A stretch of 64,000 nt of DNA from Thiomonas sp. FB-6 (GTDB lineage: Bacteria > Pseudomonadota > Gammaproteobacteria > Burkholderiales > Burkholderiaceae_C). The position numbers were made by a program, and so were the translations under genes. Shown here in pieces: positions 41,658-49,774 of the stretch. The stretch lies in contig NZ_KB898474.1 of assembly GCF_000377645.1 (NCBI RefSeq), positions 62,001 to 126,000 on the forward strand, read 5' to 3'. Each line of letters starts with the position of its first letter. The stretch's first letter is position 1. The notes under the pieces are model-generated. The model did not search any database. It worked only from the letters and a program-made list of their open reading frames with translations, and was not told where the DNA came from.

Positions 41658-42515
41658 ATGAACGATCTGCGCATCGACTGGCTGCGCGCCTTCGTCGCCG
41701 CCGTCGACGGCGGTTCGCTGAGCGCCGCCACGCGGGTCGTGCACCGCTCGCAGGCGGCGGTCAGCATGCAGGTCAAGAAGCTGGAGCAGGCCGTCGGCGC
41801 CCCGGTGCTGCTGCGCGACGCGCGGCGCCTGGAATTGACCCCGCAGGGGCGGCGCCTGTTGCCGCACGCGCGCCGCGTGCTGGGCGCCCACCAGGAGGCG
41901 CAGGCCGCGGTGCTGCAGCCCGGCCTGTCGGGGCAGGTGTGCTTCGGCATTCCCGAGGATTACGCCATCGGCTACCTGCAGCGCGTGCTCGGCGCCTTCT
42001 CGGCCAGCTACCCCGCGGTGGAGCTCACGCTGGTGTGCGCGCAGTCCACGGCCCTGATTCCGCAGGTCCGCGACGGTGCCGTGGACGTGGCCATCGTCAC
42101 CCAGGGCCGCCCCGGCCGCGGGCGCCTGCTGTTCCACGAGCCCCTGGTGTGGGTGGCGTCGCGCAGCACCGAGGTGTGGCGCGAGGAAACGCTGCCGGTG
42201 GCGGTGTACGAAAAGGGCGCGGTGGTGCGCGCGCTCACCGAGTCGGCGCTGGCCTCCTCCGGGCGCCGCTACCGGCTCGCGTACCACAGCCCCAGCCTGG
42301 TCGGCCAGGTGGTGGCCGCGCAAAGCGGCCTGGCCGTGGCCGTGCTGGCGCGCTGCGCGGTGCCCGAGTCGCTGCAGGTGATCGACAGCCGCCACGGGCT
42401 GCCGCCGCTGCCGCCGGTGCCCGTGGCCATGATCGCGCGGCCCCAGCAGGGGCGCAGCGCCGAGGCCAGGGCCTTGCAGGCCCAGATCGTCGCGCTGCTG
42501 TCGGCCGCCGCCTGA
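41658..42515 (+). CDS. LysR-family transcriptional regulator
   Basis: A 285-residue LysR protein. The winged helix-turn-helix spans residues 6-64 (WLRAFVAAVDGGSLSAATRVVHRSQAAVSMQVKKLEQAVGAPVLLR), followed by an effector-binding domain in the type-2 periplasmic-binding fold. It diverges from the two EamA genes, the usual setting for a LysR regulator of an amino-acid or metabolite exporter. Effector unknown. ATG 41658 was chosen because it gives the canonical M-N-D-L-R-I-D-W-L start. Confidence 0.88.
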   Translation: MNDLRIDWLRAFVAAVDGGSLSAATRVVHRSQAAVSMQVKKLEQAVGAPVLLRDARRLELTPQGRRLLPHARRVLGAHQEAQAAVLQPGLSGQVCFGIPEDYAIGYLQRVLGAFSASYPAVELTLVCAQSTALIPQVRDGAVDVAIVTQGRPGRGRLLFHEPLVWVASRSTEVWREETLPVAVYEKGAVVRALTESALASSGRRYRLAYHSPSLVGQVVAAQSGLAVAVLARCAVPESLQVIDSRHGLPPLPPVPVAMIARPQQGRSAEARALQAQIVALLSAAA

Positions 42516-42611
42516 GCCGGGCGCGGCGGCCCGTGCCGGGCGCCCAAAGACCCTACGTCATGCTTGGGTATACGCTTCGCTTCGGATGGTTTTGTCCAAG
42601 ATGAAGTCGAA

Positions 42612-42624
42612 TTGTCCTAGACAA
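42612..42624. promoter_or_regulatory. Palindrome TTGTCCTAGACAA upstream of glutathione peroxidase
   Basis: A 13-bp palindrome (TTGTC-CTA-GACAA) that overlaps the first bases of the ribosome site (AAAGGAG) of the peroxidase gene. A second TTGTCC lies 20 bp upstream at 42592-42597, as a direct repeat. Suggests a repressor site responding to redox or peroxide stress; the regulator is not identified. Confidence 0.45.
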
Positions 42625-42634
42625 AGGAGAAGTC

Positions 42635-43207
42635 ATGCGCATCCGCTCCCCCCTCGCAGCCTGGCTGCGGCCCCTCGTGCTGCTGGTGGCGCTCTCGCCC
42701 GTCGTGCCGGCCATGGCGGCGAGCTGTCCGCCGCTGCTGGACAAGAGCTTCGATTCCCTGGACACGGGCAAGAGCGTGAACCTGTGCCGCTATGCCGGCA
42801 AGGTGATCCTGGTGGTCAACACCGCCAGCCACTGCGGCTTCAGTCCCCAGGAAAAGGGCCTGCAGCACCTGCAGGCCGAGTACGGGCCGCAGGGCTTCGT
42901 CGTGCTCGGCTTCCCGTCCAACGACTTTTTCCAGGAATTGTCGAATCCCCAGAGCATCGTCTCCTATTCGAAGGCCAACTACGGCGTGCAGTTCGAGTTG
43001 TTCGCCCCCTCCCACGTGCGCGGCTCGGAGGTCAACCCGCTGTTCGCGGAGCTGATCCGCGAATCGGGCACCACGCCGAAGTGGAACTTCTACAAGTACC
43101 TGATCGGGCGTGACGGCAAGGTGGTCTCGGCCTACTCCAGCCTGACCACGCCGGAGGACAAGGACTTGAACGCGCAGATCCGCAAGCTGCTCGCGCAGCA
43201 TCCCTGA
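42635..43207 (+). CDS. Periplasmic glutathione-peroxidase-family protein
   Basis: A 190-residue thiol peroxidase with a signal peptide (about 1-29, cleavage after AMA-A). The peroxidatic residue is Cys in N-T-A-S-H-C-G-F (Sec in some relatives), and W-N-F-Y-K-Y-L completes the catalytic tetrad region. The second motif is G-F-P-S-N-D-F in place of the usual G-F-P-C-N-Q-F, so the typical resolving Cys is missing; an external thiol would have to regenerate it. Export from the cytoplasm sets it apart from most bacterial family members. AAAGGAGAA precedes the ATG. Confidence 0.9.
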   Translation: MRIRSPLAAWLRPLVLLVALSPVVPAMAASCPPLLDKSFDSLDTGKSVNLCRYAGKVILVVNTASHCGFSPQEKGLQHLQAEYGPQGFVVLGFPSNDFFQELSNPQSIVSYSKANYGVQFELFAPSHVRGSEVNPLFAELIRESGTTPKWNFYKYLIGRDGKVVSAYSSLTTPEDKDLNAQIRKLLAQHP

Positions 43208-43255
43208 CCCACGCCCCATCGGCGCCGGCCCGGCGCCGGCCCGAAAGGACGCACC

Positions 43256-44074
43256 ATGAACTCCCCCGACCTGCTGTTGCTGCGCGACAAGGCCGCAGCC
43301 CTGCCCGACGTCCAGTCCAGCCCCGACCGGCGCAGCATCTCCATCCAGAAGGTCGGGGTGCGCGACGTGCGCTACCCGATGAAGCTGCGCGGGGGCGAGG
43401 GCGAGGCGCAGTCCACCATCGGAACCTTCCAGATGACCGTGGCGCTGCCGCCCGAGGTGAAGGGCACCCACATGTCGCGCTTTCTCGAGGTGCTCGACGC
43501 GCATGCCGCCGACATGGATGCGCAGGCCCTGGGCCGCCTGCTCGACACCATGCTGCCGCGCCTGGGCGCCGAGGAAGGCGCCATCACCCTGCGCGCCACC
43601 TATTTCCGGCGCAAGAGCGCGCCGGTGTCCGGCGTGTCCAGCCTGCTCGACTACGGCGTCAGCCTGCACGCCGAGACCCGCGCCGGGCAGCGCCTGCTGC
43701 GCCAGTCGGTGGATGTGCCGGTCACCAGCCTGTGCCCGTGCTCGCGCGACATCTCAGACTACGGCGCGCACAACCAGCGCTCGATCATCAGCATCGGCGC
43801 CGAGCTGCGCGGGGCCTTCAGCCTGGACGAGCAGATCGCCATCGCCGAGACGGCGGCGTCCTGCCAGCTGTGGGGCCTGCTCAAGCGCCCGGACGAAAAG
43901 TACGTCACCGAATACGCCTACGACCATCCCAAGTTCGTCGAGGACCTGGTGCGCGACGTGGCCGTGGCGCTGCGCGGCGAGCCGCGCGTGGCGGCCTACA
44001 CGGTGGCCTCGGAGAACTTCGAATCCATCCACAACCACTCCGCCTACGCCTGGCTCGAAGGCCGCAACGACTGA
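43256..44074 (+). CDS. folE2: GTP cyclohydrolase FolE2
   Basis: A 272-residue type IB GTP cyclohydrolase, converting GTP to 7,8-dihydroneopterin triphosphate for folate and related pterins. Hallmarks are the D-V-Q-S-S-x-D-x-R start, V-G-V-R-D-V-R-Y-P, S-R-F-L-E-V-L, T-S-L-C-P-C-S-R (metal-ligand Cys) and F-E-S-I-H-N-H-S-A-Y-A near the C-terminus. FolE2 can work with Mn or other metals when Zn is scarce. It is followed by DUF2256 and a photolyase on the same strand. Confidence 0.95.
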   Translation: MNSPDLLLLRDKAAALPDVQSSPDRRSISIQKVGVRDVRYPMKLRGGEGEAQSTIGTFQMTVALPPEVKGTHMSRFLEVLDAHAADMDAQALGRLLDTMLPRLGAEEGAITLRATYFRRKSAPVSGVSSLLDYGVSLHAETRAGQRLLRQSVDVPVTSLCPCSRDISDYGAHNQRSIISIGAELRGAFSLDEQIAIAETAASCQLWGLLKRPDEKYVTEYAYDHPKFVEDLVRDVAVALRGEPRVAAYTVASENFESIHNHSAYAWLEGRND

Positions 44075-44105
44075 GCCCGCGGGCGAGCAAGGCGCCGATC
44101 CGGTC

Positions 44106-44303
44106 ATGGAGCGCGGCATGCGCGCCGGGCATCGCGGCAACAAGGCGAGCCTGCCTAGCAAGACCTGCCAGGTGTGCGGGCGTGCCATGAGCTGGCGCCG
44201 CGCGTGGGCGGCCAACTGGGAGCAGGTGCGCTACTGCTCCGAGGCCTGCCGCAAGCGCAAGGCGCGGGCGCGCGGCGCCGCGGACGCGGGCGATGCCGCC
44301 TGA
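44106..44303 (+). CDS. DUF2256 zinc-ribbon-like small protein
   Basis: A 65-residue protein with K-T-C-Q-V-C-G-R and R-Y-C-S-E-A-C-R, two CxxC/CxxxC pairs that would bind one zinc, flanked by aromatic residues (MSWRRAW). This is the DUF2256 pattern, a family often encoded next to FeS-type photolyases. It overlaps the downstream photolyase by 11 bp, so they are translationally linked. Function unknown, possibly a folding or cofactor partner of the photolyase. Confidence 0.82.
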   Translation: MERGMRAGHRGNKASLPSKTCQVCGRAMSWRRAWAANWEQVRYCSEACRKRKARARGAADAGDAA

Positions 44304-45861
44304 ATCACCCCGGCGCCTGCGCCGGCTGATCCTGGTGCTTGGCGACCAGCTCGACGCCGGCGCCGCCGCCTTCGACGGCTGCGACCCGGCGCACGATGCG
44401 ATCTGGATGGCCGAGGTGCACGAGGAGTCGGCCCACGCCGGCTCCTCGCAGCCGCGCACCGCGTTGTTTCTCGCGGCCATGCGCCACTTCGCGCGCGAGC
44501 GCCGGGAGGCGGGATGGACGGTGCACTACACCGAGCTCGACGACCCGCGCAACCGCGGCTCGCTGGGCGCGGAACTGCGCCGCGCGCTGCAGGACCTGCG
44601 TCCGGCGTCCCTGGGCATGACCGCGCCCGGCGACTGGCGCGTGTTGCGCATGCTGCGCGAGGCGGCCGCCGCCGAGGGGCACGAACTGGACGTCCGCGCC
44701 GACCGGCATTTCTTCGGCACGGTGCAGGAGTTCGCGGCCCATGCGCGGGGCCGGCGCAGCCTGCGCCTGGAGGCCTTCTACCGCGAGCAGCGGCGCCGGC
44801 ACGGCGTGCTCATGGACGTCATGGACGGTTCTCAGCCCGCCGGCGGGCGCTGGAATTTCGACGCCGACAACCGTGCCGCCTTCGCGCCCGAGGGGCCCGG
44901 CGAGGTCCCCGCGCCGCCCGTGTTCGCGCCCGACGCGCTCACGCGCGAGGTGCTGGCGCTGGTGCGCCGCCGCTACGCCGGCCACGCGGGTTCGCTGGAG
45001 GCATTCGATTGGCCGCTGACGCGCGCGCAGGCCCTGCGGGCCCTGGACGCCTTCGTGCGGGAGCGCCTGCCGCGCTTCGGCCGCTGGCAGGATGCCCTGT
45101 GGCCGGGCCAGGCGCTGCTGTGGCATTCGCGCCTGTCCGCGGCGCTGAACCTCAAGCTGCTGGGCGCGCGCGAGGTGGTCGGGGCGGCGGAACAGGCCTG
45201 GCGCGACGGAGCGGCCGACCTGGCCTCGGCCGAGGGCTTCATCCGCCAGGTGCTGGGCTGGCGCGAGTACGTGCGCGGCATCTACTGGACTCGCATGCCC
45301 GGTTACGCCGACGCCAACGCGCTGGGGGCGCAGGCCGATCTGCCGGGCTATTTCTGGAATGGCGACGCCCCCATGCCCTGCCTGGCGGATGCGCTGCGCC
45401 AGACCCTGCGCACGGGCTATGCCCACCACATCCAGCGCCTGATGGTCATCGGCCTGTACACGCTGCTGCTGGGGGTGCAGCCGCGGCAGGTGCACGGCTG
45501 GTTCCTGGCGGTCTACGCCGACGCCGTGGAATGGGTCGAACTGCCCAACGTGCTGGGCATGAGCCAGTTCGCCGACGGCGGGGTCATGGCCAGCAAGCCC
45601 TACGCGGCCAGCGGCCAGTACATCTGGCGCATGAGCGCGGGCGCCTACTGCCGGGGCTGCCGCTTCGATCCGGCGCAGCGCGTGGGCCCGCGGGCCTGCC
45701 CGTACACGCTGCTGTACTGGGACTTCCTGATGCGCCACGAGGCCCTGCTGGCGGACCATCCGCGCACCGCGATGCAGGTGCGCAACCTGCAGCGCCTGGA
45801 CGCCGGGGAGCGCGCGCGCATCGTGCGGGAGGCCGAGTCGTGGCGCATGACCCAGGCCTGA
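44293..45861 (+). CDS. FeS bacterial cryptochrome/photolyase (PhrB-like)
   Basis: A 522-residue protein of the FeS-BCP group of (6-4) photolyases. The N-terminal alpha/beta domain (L-I-L-V-L-G-D-Q-L) binds an antenna, reported in this group to be a dimethyl-ribityllumazine, and the helical C-terminal domain binds FAD. Four Cys residues (363, 453, 456 and 469) have the spacing expected for the [4Fe-4S] cluster. Conserved stretches include A-E-G-F-I-R-Q-V-L-G-W-R-E-Y-V-R-G and H-I-Q-R-L-M-V-I-G. Its upstream partners are DUF2256 and folE2. Confidence 0.92.
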   Translation: MPPESPRRLRRLILVLGDQLDAGAAAFDGCDPAHDAIWMAEVHEESAHAGSSQPRTALFLAAMRHFARERREAGWTVHYTELDDPRNRGSLGAELRRALQDLRPASLGMTAPGDWRVLRMLREAAAAEGHELDVRADRHFFGTVQEFAAHARGRRSLRLEAFYREQRRRHGVLMDVMDGSQPAGGRWNFDADNRAAFAPEGPGEVPAPPVFAPDALTREVLALVRRRYAGHAGSLEAFDWPLTRAQALRALDAFVRERLPRFGRWQDALWPGQALLWHSRLSAALNLKLLGAREVVGAAEQAWRDGAADLASAEGFIRQVLGWREYVRGIYWTRMPGYADANALGAQADLPGYFWNGDAPMPCLADALRQTLRTGYAHHIQRLMVIGLYTLLLGVQPRQVHGWFLAVYADAVEWVELPNVLGMSQFADGGVMASKPYAASGQYIWRMSAGAYCRGCRFDPAQRVGPRACPYTLLYWDFLMRHEALLADHPRTAMQVRNLQRLDAGERARIVREAESWRMTQA

Positions 45862-45947
45862 GCGTGGCGCGGCCTGCGCGGTTTCGCCCCCGACTCCGAG
45901 TTCGAACTCGCATTCGACTTCGATTCCCCCAAGCAGGAGTTCCCATC

Positions 45948-46688
45948 GTGAGCACCCCGAAAATCGTCATGGTCACCGGCGCGTCCGGAGGCATCGGCCG
46001 CGCGCTGAGCCGGCGCCTGCACGAGGCCGGCCACCACGTGGTGGTGGTCGGGCGCGACGCGCAGCGCCTGGCCGAACTGCCCGCCAGCCTGCGCATCGCC
46101 GCCGACACCACGCAGGCCGGCCAGGCGCAGGAGGCCATGGACCAGTGCGTGCGCGCCGTGGGCCTGCCCACCGCGCTGGCCCACCTGGTGGGCAACACGC
46201 TGATCGCGCCGCTGCACCGTACCCAGCCCGCGCAGTGGGAACAGGTGCTGCTGGTCAACCTGGGCAGCGCGCTGGCCGTGCTTCGCGCATGGACCGCGGC
46301 CATGCGCGAAGCCGGGGCGGCGGGGGCGGCCGTCCTGTGCAGTTCCGTGGTGGCGCGCGTGGGCGCTGCCAACCACGAGGCCATCGCGGCGGCCAAGGGG
46401 GGCGTGGAGGCGCTGGTGCGCAGCGCCGCGGCCACCTACGCGGCCTCGGGCCTGCGGGTCAATGCGGTGGCGCCGGGCCTGACCGACACGCCGATGACCG
46501 CGGGCCTGCTCAAGCTGCCCGCGCAGCGCGAGGCCGCGGGGCGTCAGTACCCGCTGGGCGGCGTGCAGCAGGCCGACGAGGTCGCGGCCGCGATCGAGTG
46601 GCTGCTGTCGGACGGCGCCTCGCGCATCACCGGCCAGGTACTGCCTGTCGACGGCGGCTTCACCGCGGTGCGGCCGCTGGTGAAATGA
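45948..46688 (+). CDS. Short-chain dehydrogenase/reductase lacking the catalytic Tyr
   Basis: A 246-residue SDR. The NAD(P)-binding T-G-A-S-G-G-I-G-R and N-x-x-x (LLVNLGSAL) elements and a final Asp-Gly-Gly-Phe are normal. At the active site the family's Y-x-x-x-K reads I-A-A-A-K (HEAIAAAKGG), so Tyr is replaced by Ile while Lys and the S-S-V-V Ser are kept. A subgroup of SDRs shares this replacement. GTG 45948 follows AGGAG. It lies 86 bp after the photolyase and may be co-transcribed with it. Confidence 0.85.
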   Translation: MSTPKIVMVTGASGGIGRALSRRLHEAGHHVVVVGRDAQRLAELPASLRIAADTTQAGQAQEAMDQCVRAVGLPTALAHLVGNTLIAPLHRTQPAQWEQVLLVNLGSALAVLRAWTAAMREAGAAGAAVLCSSVVARVGAANHEAIAAAKGGVEALVRSAAATYAASGLRVNAVAPGLTDTPMTAGLLKLPAQREAAGRQYPLGGVQQADEVAAAIEWLLSDGASRITGQVLPVDGGFTAVRPLVK

Positions 46689-46703
46689 GCGCCGGCGCGG
46701 GCC

Positions 46704-47237
46704 CTATTTCGAGAACTGCGCCCCCATGCTCGCGCCCTTGGACAGTTGCGTGAGGTAGACCACCAGGTCGACCATCTCGGGGCTGTCGTAGGCGGGGGGC
46801 TTGCCCATGATGCCGGCGCGCACGCAGTGCACGATCTGGCGCTCCAGGGTGTAGACCGCGTGCTTCTTGCCCTTGAACTTGGGGTATTTCGCGGCGGCGC
46901 CGATCAGGCTGGGAATGTGCTGTCCCGTGGGCGTGGTGCCCTCGGGCCGGCCGCCGTCGGTATGGCAGGCCGCGCAGGTCATCAGATGGTTGCTGAAGGC
47001 GTTCGGCGGCACCCAGGTCTGGCGCGTGCCGAAGGTGTCGTTGGCGAACACCTGCGCACCCTGCTCGGCGGCCTGTTCCAGCGAGGACACCCGGCGCGTT
47101 GCCGTGAACTTGCCGGCCGGCGCCGTGTCCGCGCGCGCGGGCGGGCTGCAGGCGGCGGCCAGCGCGATGCAAGCCGCGGCAAGCAGGGCGGGCAGTCCGG
47201 ACGAAGCCGGCTCAAGCAGGGAAGGCGAGCGGGGCAT
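46704..47237 (-). CDS. Mono-haem c-type cytochrome, TsdA/SoxA-like
   Basis: A 177-residue exported cytochrome c. It has a signal peptide (about 1-36; a Cys at 30 leaves a lipoprotein possible), one haem motif C88-A-A-C-H92, and T-L-E-R-Q-I-V-H-C138, aligning with the Cys that serves as the axial haem ligand in thiosulfate dehydrogenase TsdA. It matches only the first haem domain of such enzymes. It diverges from the oxyanion-binding protein gene. A sulfur or thiosulfate redox function is inferred. Confidence 0.82.
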   Translation of the reverse strand: MPRSPSLLEPASSGLPALLAAACIALAAACSPPARADTAPAGKFTATRRVSSLEQAAEQGAQVFANDTFGTRQTWVPPNAFSNHLMTCAACHTDGGRPEGTTPTGQHIPSLIGAAAKYPKFKGKKHAVYTLERQIVHCVRAGIMGKPPAYDSPEMVDLVVYLTQLSKGASMGAQFSK

Positions 47238-47354
47238 GGGTTGTCTCCTCGAAGGGGCGCGCGAAGGCTCCCCGCAGTATCGGTGCCCCGGCCCCGGCGA
47301 TCAACGTCCGGCAGGTATCCAAGTGTTCGCCGGGTTTCGGTCCAGTGGGGATGC

Positions 47355-47376
47355 GTTATATTCCGCCGTGCATAAC
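47355..47376. promoter_or_regulatory. ModE-like inverted repeat upstream of the oxyanion-binding protein
   Basis: GTTAT (47355-47359) and ATAAC (47372-47376) form a 5-bp dyad in an AT-richer patch CGTTATATT, resembling the half-site of ModE (CGYTATAT). It is 46 bp upstream of the ATG. The right half is less complete than the consensus. Would predict molybdate-responsive control. Confidence 0.38.
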
Positions 47377-47422
47377 CAAGTGCCGGCGATCGTCCGGTGC
47401 GCCACCGAACCTGGGAGCTTCC

Positions 47423-48361
47423 ATGCAGCGCAAGATGTTCAACCTGATGGCCACGCGCCTTTCGGTGCTGGCCGCGGCCCTGCTGGGAAGCTGCGGCGCG
47501 CAGGCCGCGCAGCCGGTGCTGTCGGTGGCCTATGCGGGCTCGATGGGCGCGCTGATGGACAAGGCCCTGGGGCCGGCCATCTCCGGCAAGGCCCACGTGG
47601 AGTTCCAGGGCCGCGGAGCCGGGGCCTACGGCCTGGCGCACCTGCTGGCCGACAAGCAGATCCGCGCCGACGTATTCGTGTCCATCACGCCGGGGCCGAT
47701 GGAGTTGCTGCAAAAGGCCGGACTGGTCGGCACCGCGGTGCCGGTGGCCAGCACTCAGATGGTGATCGCCTACAGCCCCGATGGCCCGCACGCGCAGGAG
47801 TTCCGCGAAGCCGCCGAGGGCCGGCGCAGGTGGTACGAAGTGCTGGAGCAGCCGGGGCTGAAGTTCGGCCGCACCGATCCGGCGACCGACCCGCAGGGCC
47901 GCAACATCGTGTTCGCCATGCTGCTGGCAGAGCACTACTACCAGCAGCCGGGGCTGGCCTCCAGGATCCTCGGGGACTACCAGCACAACACGGCGCAGAT
48001 CTTTGCCGAACCCTCGCTGCTCAGCCGGCTGGAAAGCGGCCAGATCGACGCCTCCTCCGGCTACCTGAGCGCGGTGACCTCGCACAAGCTTCCCTACGTC
48101 AAGCTGCCGGCGCAGGTGAACCTCAGCGATCCGGCGATGAGCCGGGACTGGTACGCCAAGGTGCACTTCGGCATCACCGCACCCGACGGCAAGCCGCAGA
48201 CCCTGTCCACGCAGCCGCTGGTGTTCTACGCCGCGGTGCTTCGCAACGCCGCCAACCCCGTGGCAGCGCGCGAGTTCGTGCAACTGATGCAAAGTCCCCA
48301 AGGGCGCAAGATGTTCCACGACTTCGGCTACAGCGAGCCGAAGGGCGGCGACCTGCGCTGA
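47423..48361 (+). CDS. Molybdate/tungstate-type substrate-binding protein (orphan)
   Basis: A 312-residue periplasmic binding protein with a signal peptide (about 1-28, cleavage after QA-A). It shows S-V-A-Y-A-G-S-M-G-A-L-M-D and F-Q-G-R-G-A-G-A-Y-G-L-A-H-L-L, the ligand-loop pattern of WtpA/ModA-related oxyanion-binding proteins. GGGAGC precedes the ATG. No permease or ATPase gene is adjacent on either side, so it must work with components encoded elsewhere. Molybdate supply would serve the NasA enzyme 12 kb upstream. Confidence 0.8.
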   Translation: MQRKMFNLMATRLSVLAAALLGSCGAQAAQPVLSVAYAGSMGALMDKALGPAISGKAHVEFQGRGAGAYGLAHLLADKQIRADVFVSITPGPMELLQKAGLVGTAVPVASTQMVIAYSPDGPHAQEFREAAEGRRRWYEVLEQPGLKFGRTDPATDPQGRNIVFAMLLAEHYYQQPGLASRILGDYQHNTAQIFAEPSLLSRLESGQIDASSGYLSAVTSHKLPYVKLPAQVNLSDPAMSRDWYAKVHFGITAPDGKPQTLSTQPLVFYAAVLRNAANPVAAREFVQLMQSPQGRKMFHDFGYSEPKGGDLR

Positions 48362-48376
48362 GCCCGCGGCGCGGCG

Positions 48377-48595
48377 CTATGCGCCGCGACTCGCTTCACC
48401 CCGGGTCTGGCTCAGCTGGGCCTGCAGCGCGCGGATGCGCGCGTCCTTCTCGGCCAGGGCGCGCGTCACGCGCTCCTGGGCAAGGGCCAGCTCGCGTCCG
48501 AGCATCAGGTTCTCCAGCAGCAGCGTGCGCAGTTCCATCGCGTGCACGGGCGACGGCCGCGAGGGCGGCACGTCCAGGCGCGGCTCATGGTTCAT
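48377..48595 (-). CDS. Small coiled-coil protein
   Basis: A 72-residue protein of unknown family. A Pro-rich N-terminus of 22 residues precedes a single predicted coiled coil, ENLMLGRELALAQERVTRAL and onward to residue 65, with hydrophobic residues on a heptad. The ATG at 48595 follows GGAG; an earlier start at 48763 is less likely because the extra 56 residues are low-complexity and precede no coding signal. It is convergent with the oxyanion-binding protein. Confidence 0.5.
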   Translation of the reverse strand: MNHEPRLDVPPSRPSPVHAMELRTLLLENLMLGRELALAQERVTRALAEKDARIRALQAQLSQTRGEASRGA

Positions 48596-48710
48596 CGTCG
48601 ACTCCAGGCGAGGTTCTTCAAGCAAATGCGACCCATTCGCATTTGCCCTCAATGTACACCCTGCCGGTCCCGGCGGGAAGCCGCCCCGGCGCCAGGGCTG
48701 CTCGCCTGGT

Positions 48711-48739
48711 TTGACACACGGGGGGGATAGGTTTATGTT
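48711..48739 (+). promoter_or_regulatory. Sigma-70 promoter of the MBL-hmgA-fahA operon, within an operator repeat
   Basis: TTGACA (48711-48716), then a 17-bp spacer, then TATGTT (48734-48739): a consensus -35 with a good -10. The -35 lies within GGTTTGACA (48708-48716), which is inversely repeated as TGTCAAACC (48765-48773), 49 bp apart, flanking the promoter and start site. The IclR regulator at 52412-53209 is the likely binder. Confidence 0.66.
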
Positions 48740-48799
48740 TGCTTCCCGCGAATTCGTTCGCAACTGTCAAACCAAACGCCGAACCCGGACCTCACAGCC

Positions 48800-49753
48800 A
48801 TGGCCAAGACCTTTGCCTCCGCCGCCGACCTGGTGGAAAAGCGCGTGACCTTCGAGCAGCTCTCCGAGCATGCATGGGCCTATACCGCCGAAGGCGACCC
48901 CAACACAGGCATCATCATCGGCGACGACGCGGTGCTGGTGGCCGACACCCAGGCCACGCCGGCCATGGCGGCCGACGTGATCCGGCGCATCCGCGAGGTC
49001 ACCGACAAACCCATCCGCTACGTGGTGCTGACCCACTACCACGCGGTGCGGGTGCTGGGAGCCAGCGCCTACGCGCCGCAGCAGATCCTGGCCAGCCAGG
49101 ACACCTACGACCTGATCGTCGAGCGCGGCGAGGCCGACAAGGCCAGCGAGATCGGGCGCTTCCCGCGCCTGTTCCGCGACGTCGAGACCGTGCCCGCCGG
49201 GCTGACCTGGCCCACCATGACCTTCCAGGGGCGCATGACCCTGTGGCTGGGCAAGCTGGAGGTGCAGCTGCTGCAGCTCGGGCGCGGCCACACCAAGGGC
49301 GACACCGTGGTGTGGCTGCCCGGCGAGCGCACGCTGCTGTCGGGCGACCTGGTCGAATTCGACGCCACCCCCTACGCCGGCGACGCCTACTTCCAGGACT
49401 GGCCGCAGACCCTGGACAACGTGGCCGCGCTCGAGCCGATGGCCCTGGTGCCCGGGCGCGGCCCGGCGCTCAAGGGAGAGGCCCAGGTGCAAAAGGGCCT
49501 GCAGGTCACGCGGGACTTCATCCGCGACGTCTGGACCCACGTGAAGGCCGGTGCCGACGCCGGCAAGGAGCTGGGCGCCGTCTACAAGGAAACCTACGCG
49601 GCGCTCAAGCCCAAGTACGGGCAGTGGGTGATCTTCGACCACTGCATGCCCTTCGACGTCACCCGTTGCTACGACGAGGCGACCCGCTACCGCGACCCGC
49701 GGGTGTGGACCGCCGAGCGCGACCGCCAGATGTGGGAAACCCTCGAAGGCTGA
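48800..49753 (+). CDS. Metallo-beta-lactamase-fold protein (quinoprotein-relay/SoxH-like)
   Basis: A 317-residue MBL-fold protein without a signal peptide. The first metal motif reads T-H-Y-H-A-V-R rather than H-x-H-x-D-H, so the Asp and third His are missing, while later elements remain: G-H-T-K-G-D and L-L-S-G-D-L-V-E. It is the leader of hmgA-fahA (21 bp before hmgA), so a role in the homogentisate operon is likely, though it is not part of the usual pathway. Likely a one-metal or altered-site enzyme. Confidence 0.8.
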   Translation: MAKTFASAADLVEKRVTFEQLSEHAWAYTAEGDPNTGIIIGDDAVLVADTQATPAMAADVIRRIREVTDKPIRYVVLTHYHAVRVLGASAYAPQQILASQDTYDLIVERGEADKASEIGRFPRLFRDVETVPAGLTWPTMTFQGRMTLWLGKLEVQLLQLGRGHTKGDTVVWLPGERTLLSGDLVEFDATPYAGDAYFQDWPQTLDNVAALEPMALVPGRGPALKGEAQVQKGLQVTRDFIRDVWTHVKAGADAGKELGAVYKETYAALKPKYGQWVIFDHCMPFDVTRCYDEATRYRDPRVWTAERDRQMWETLEG

Positions 49754-49774
49754 ACTCCTGACTCCACCACGGCC

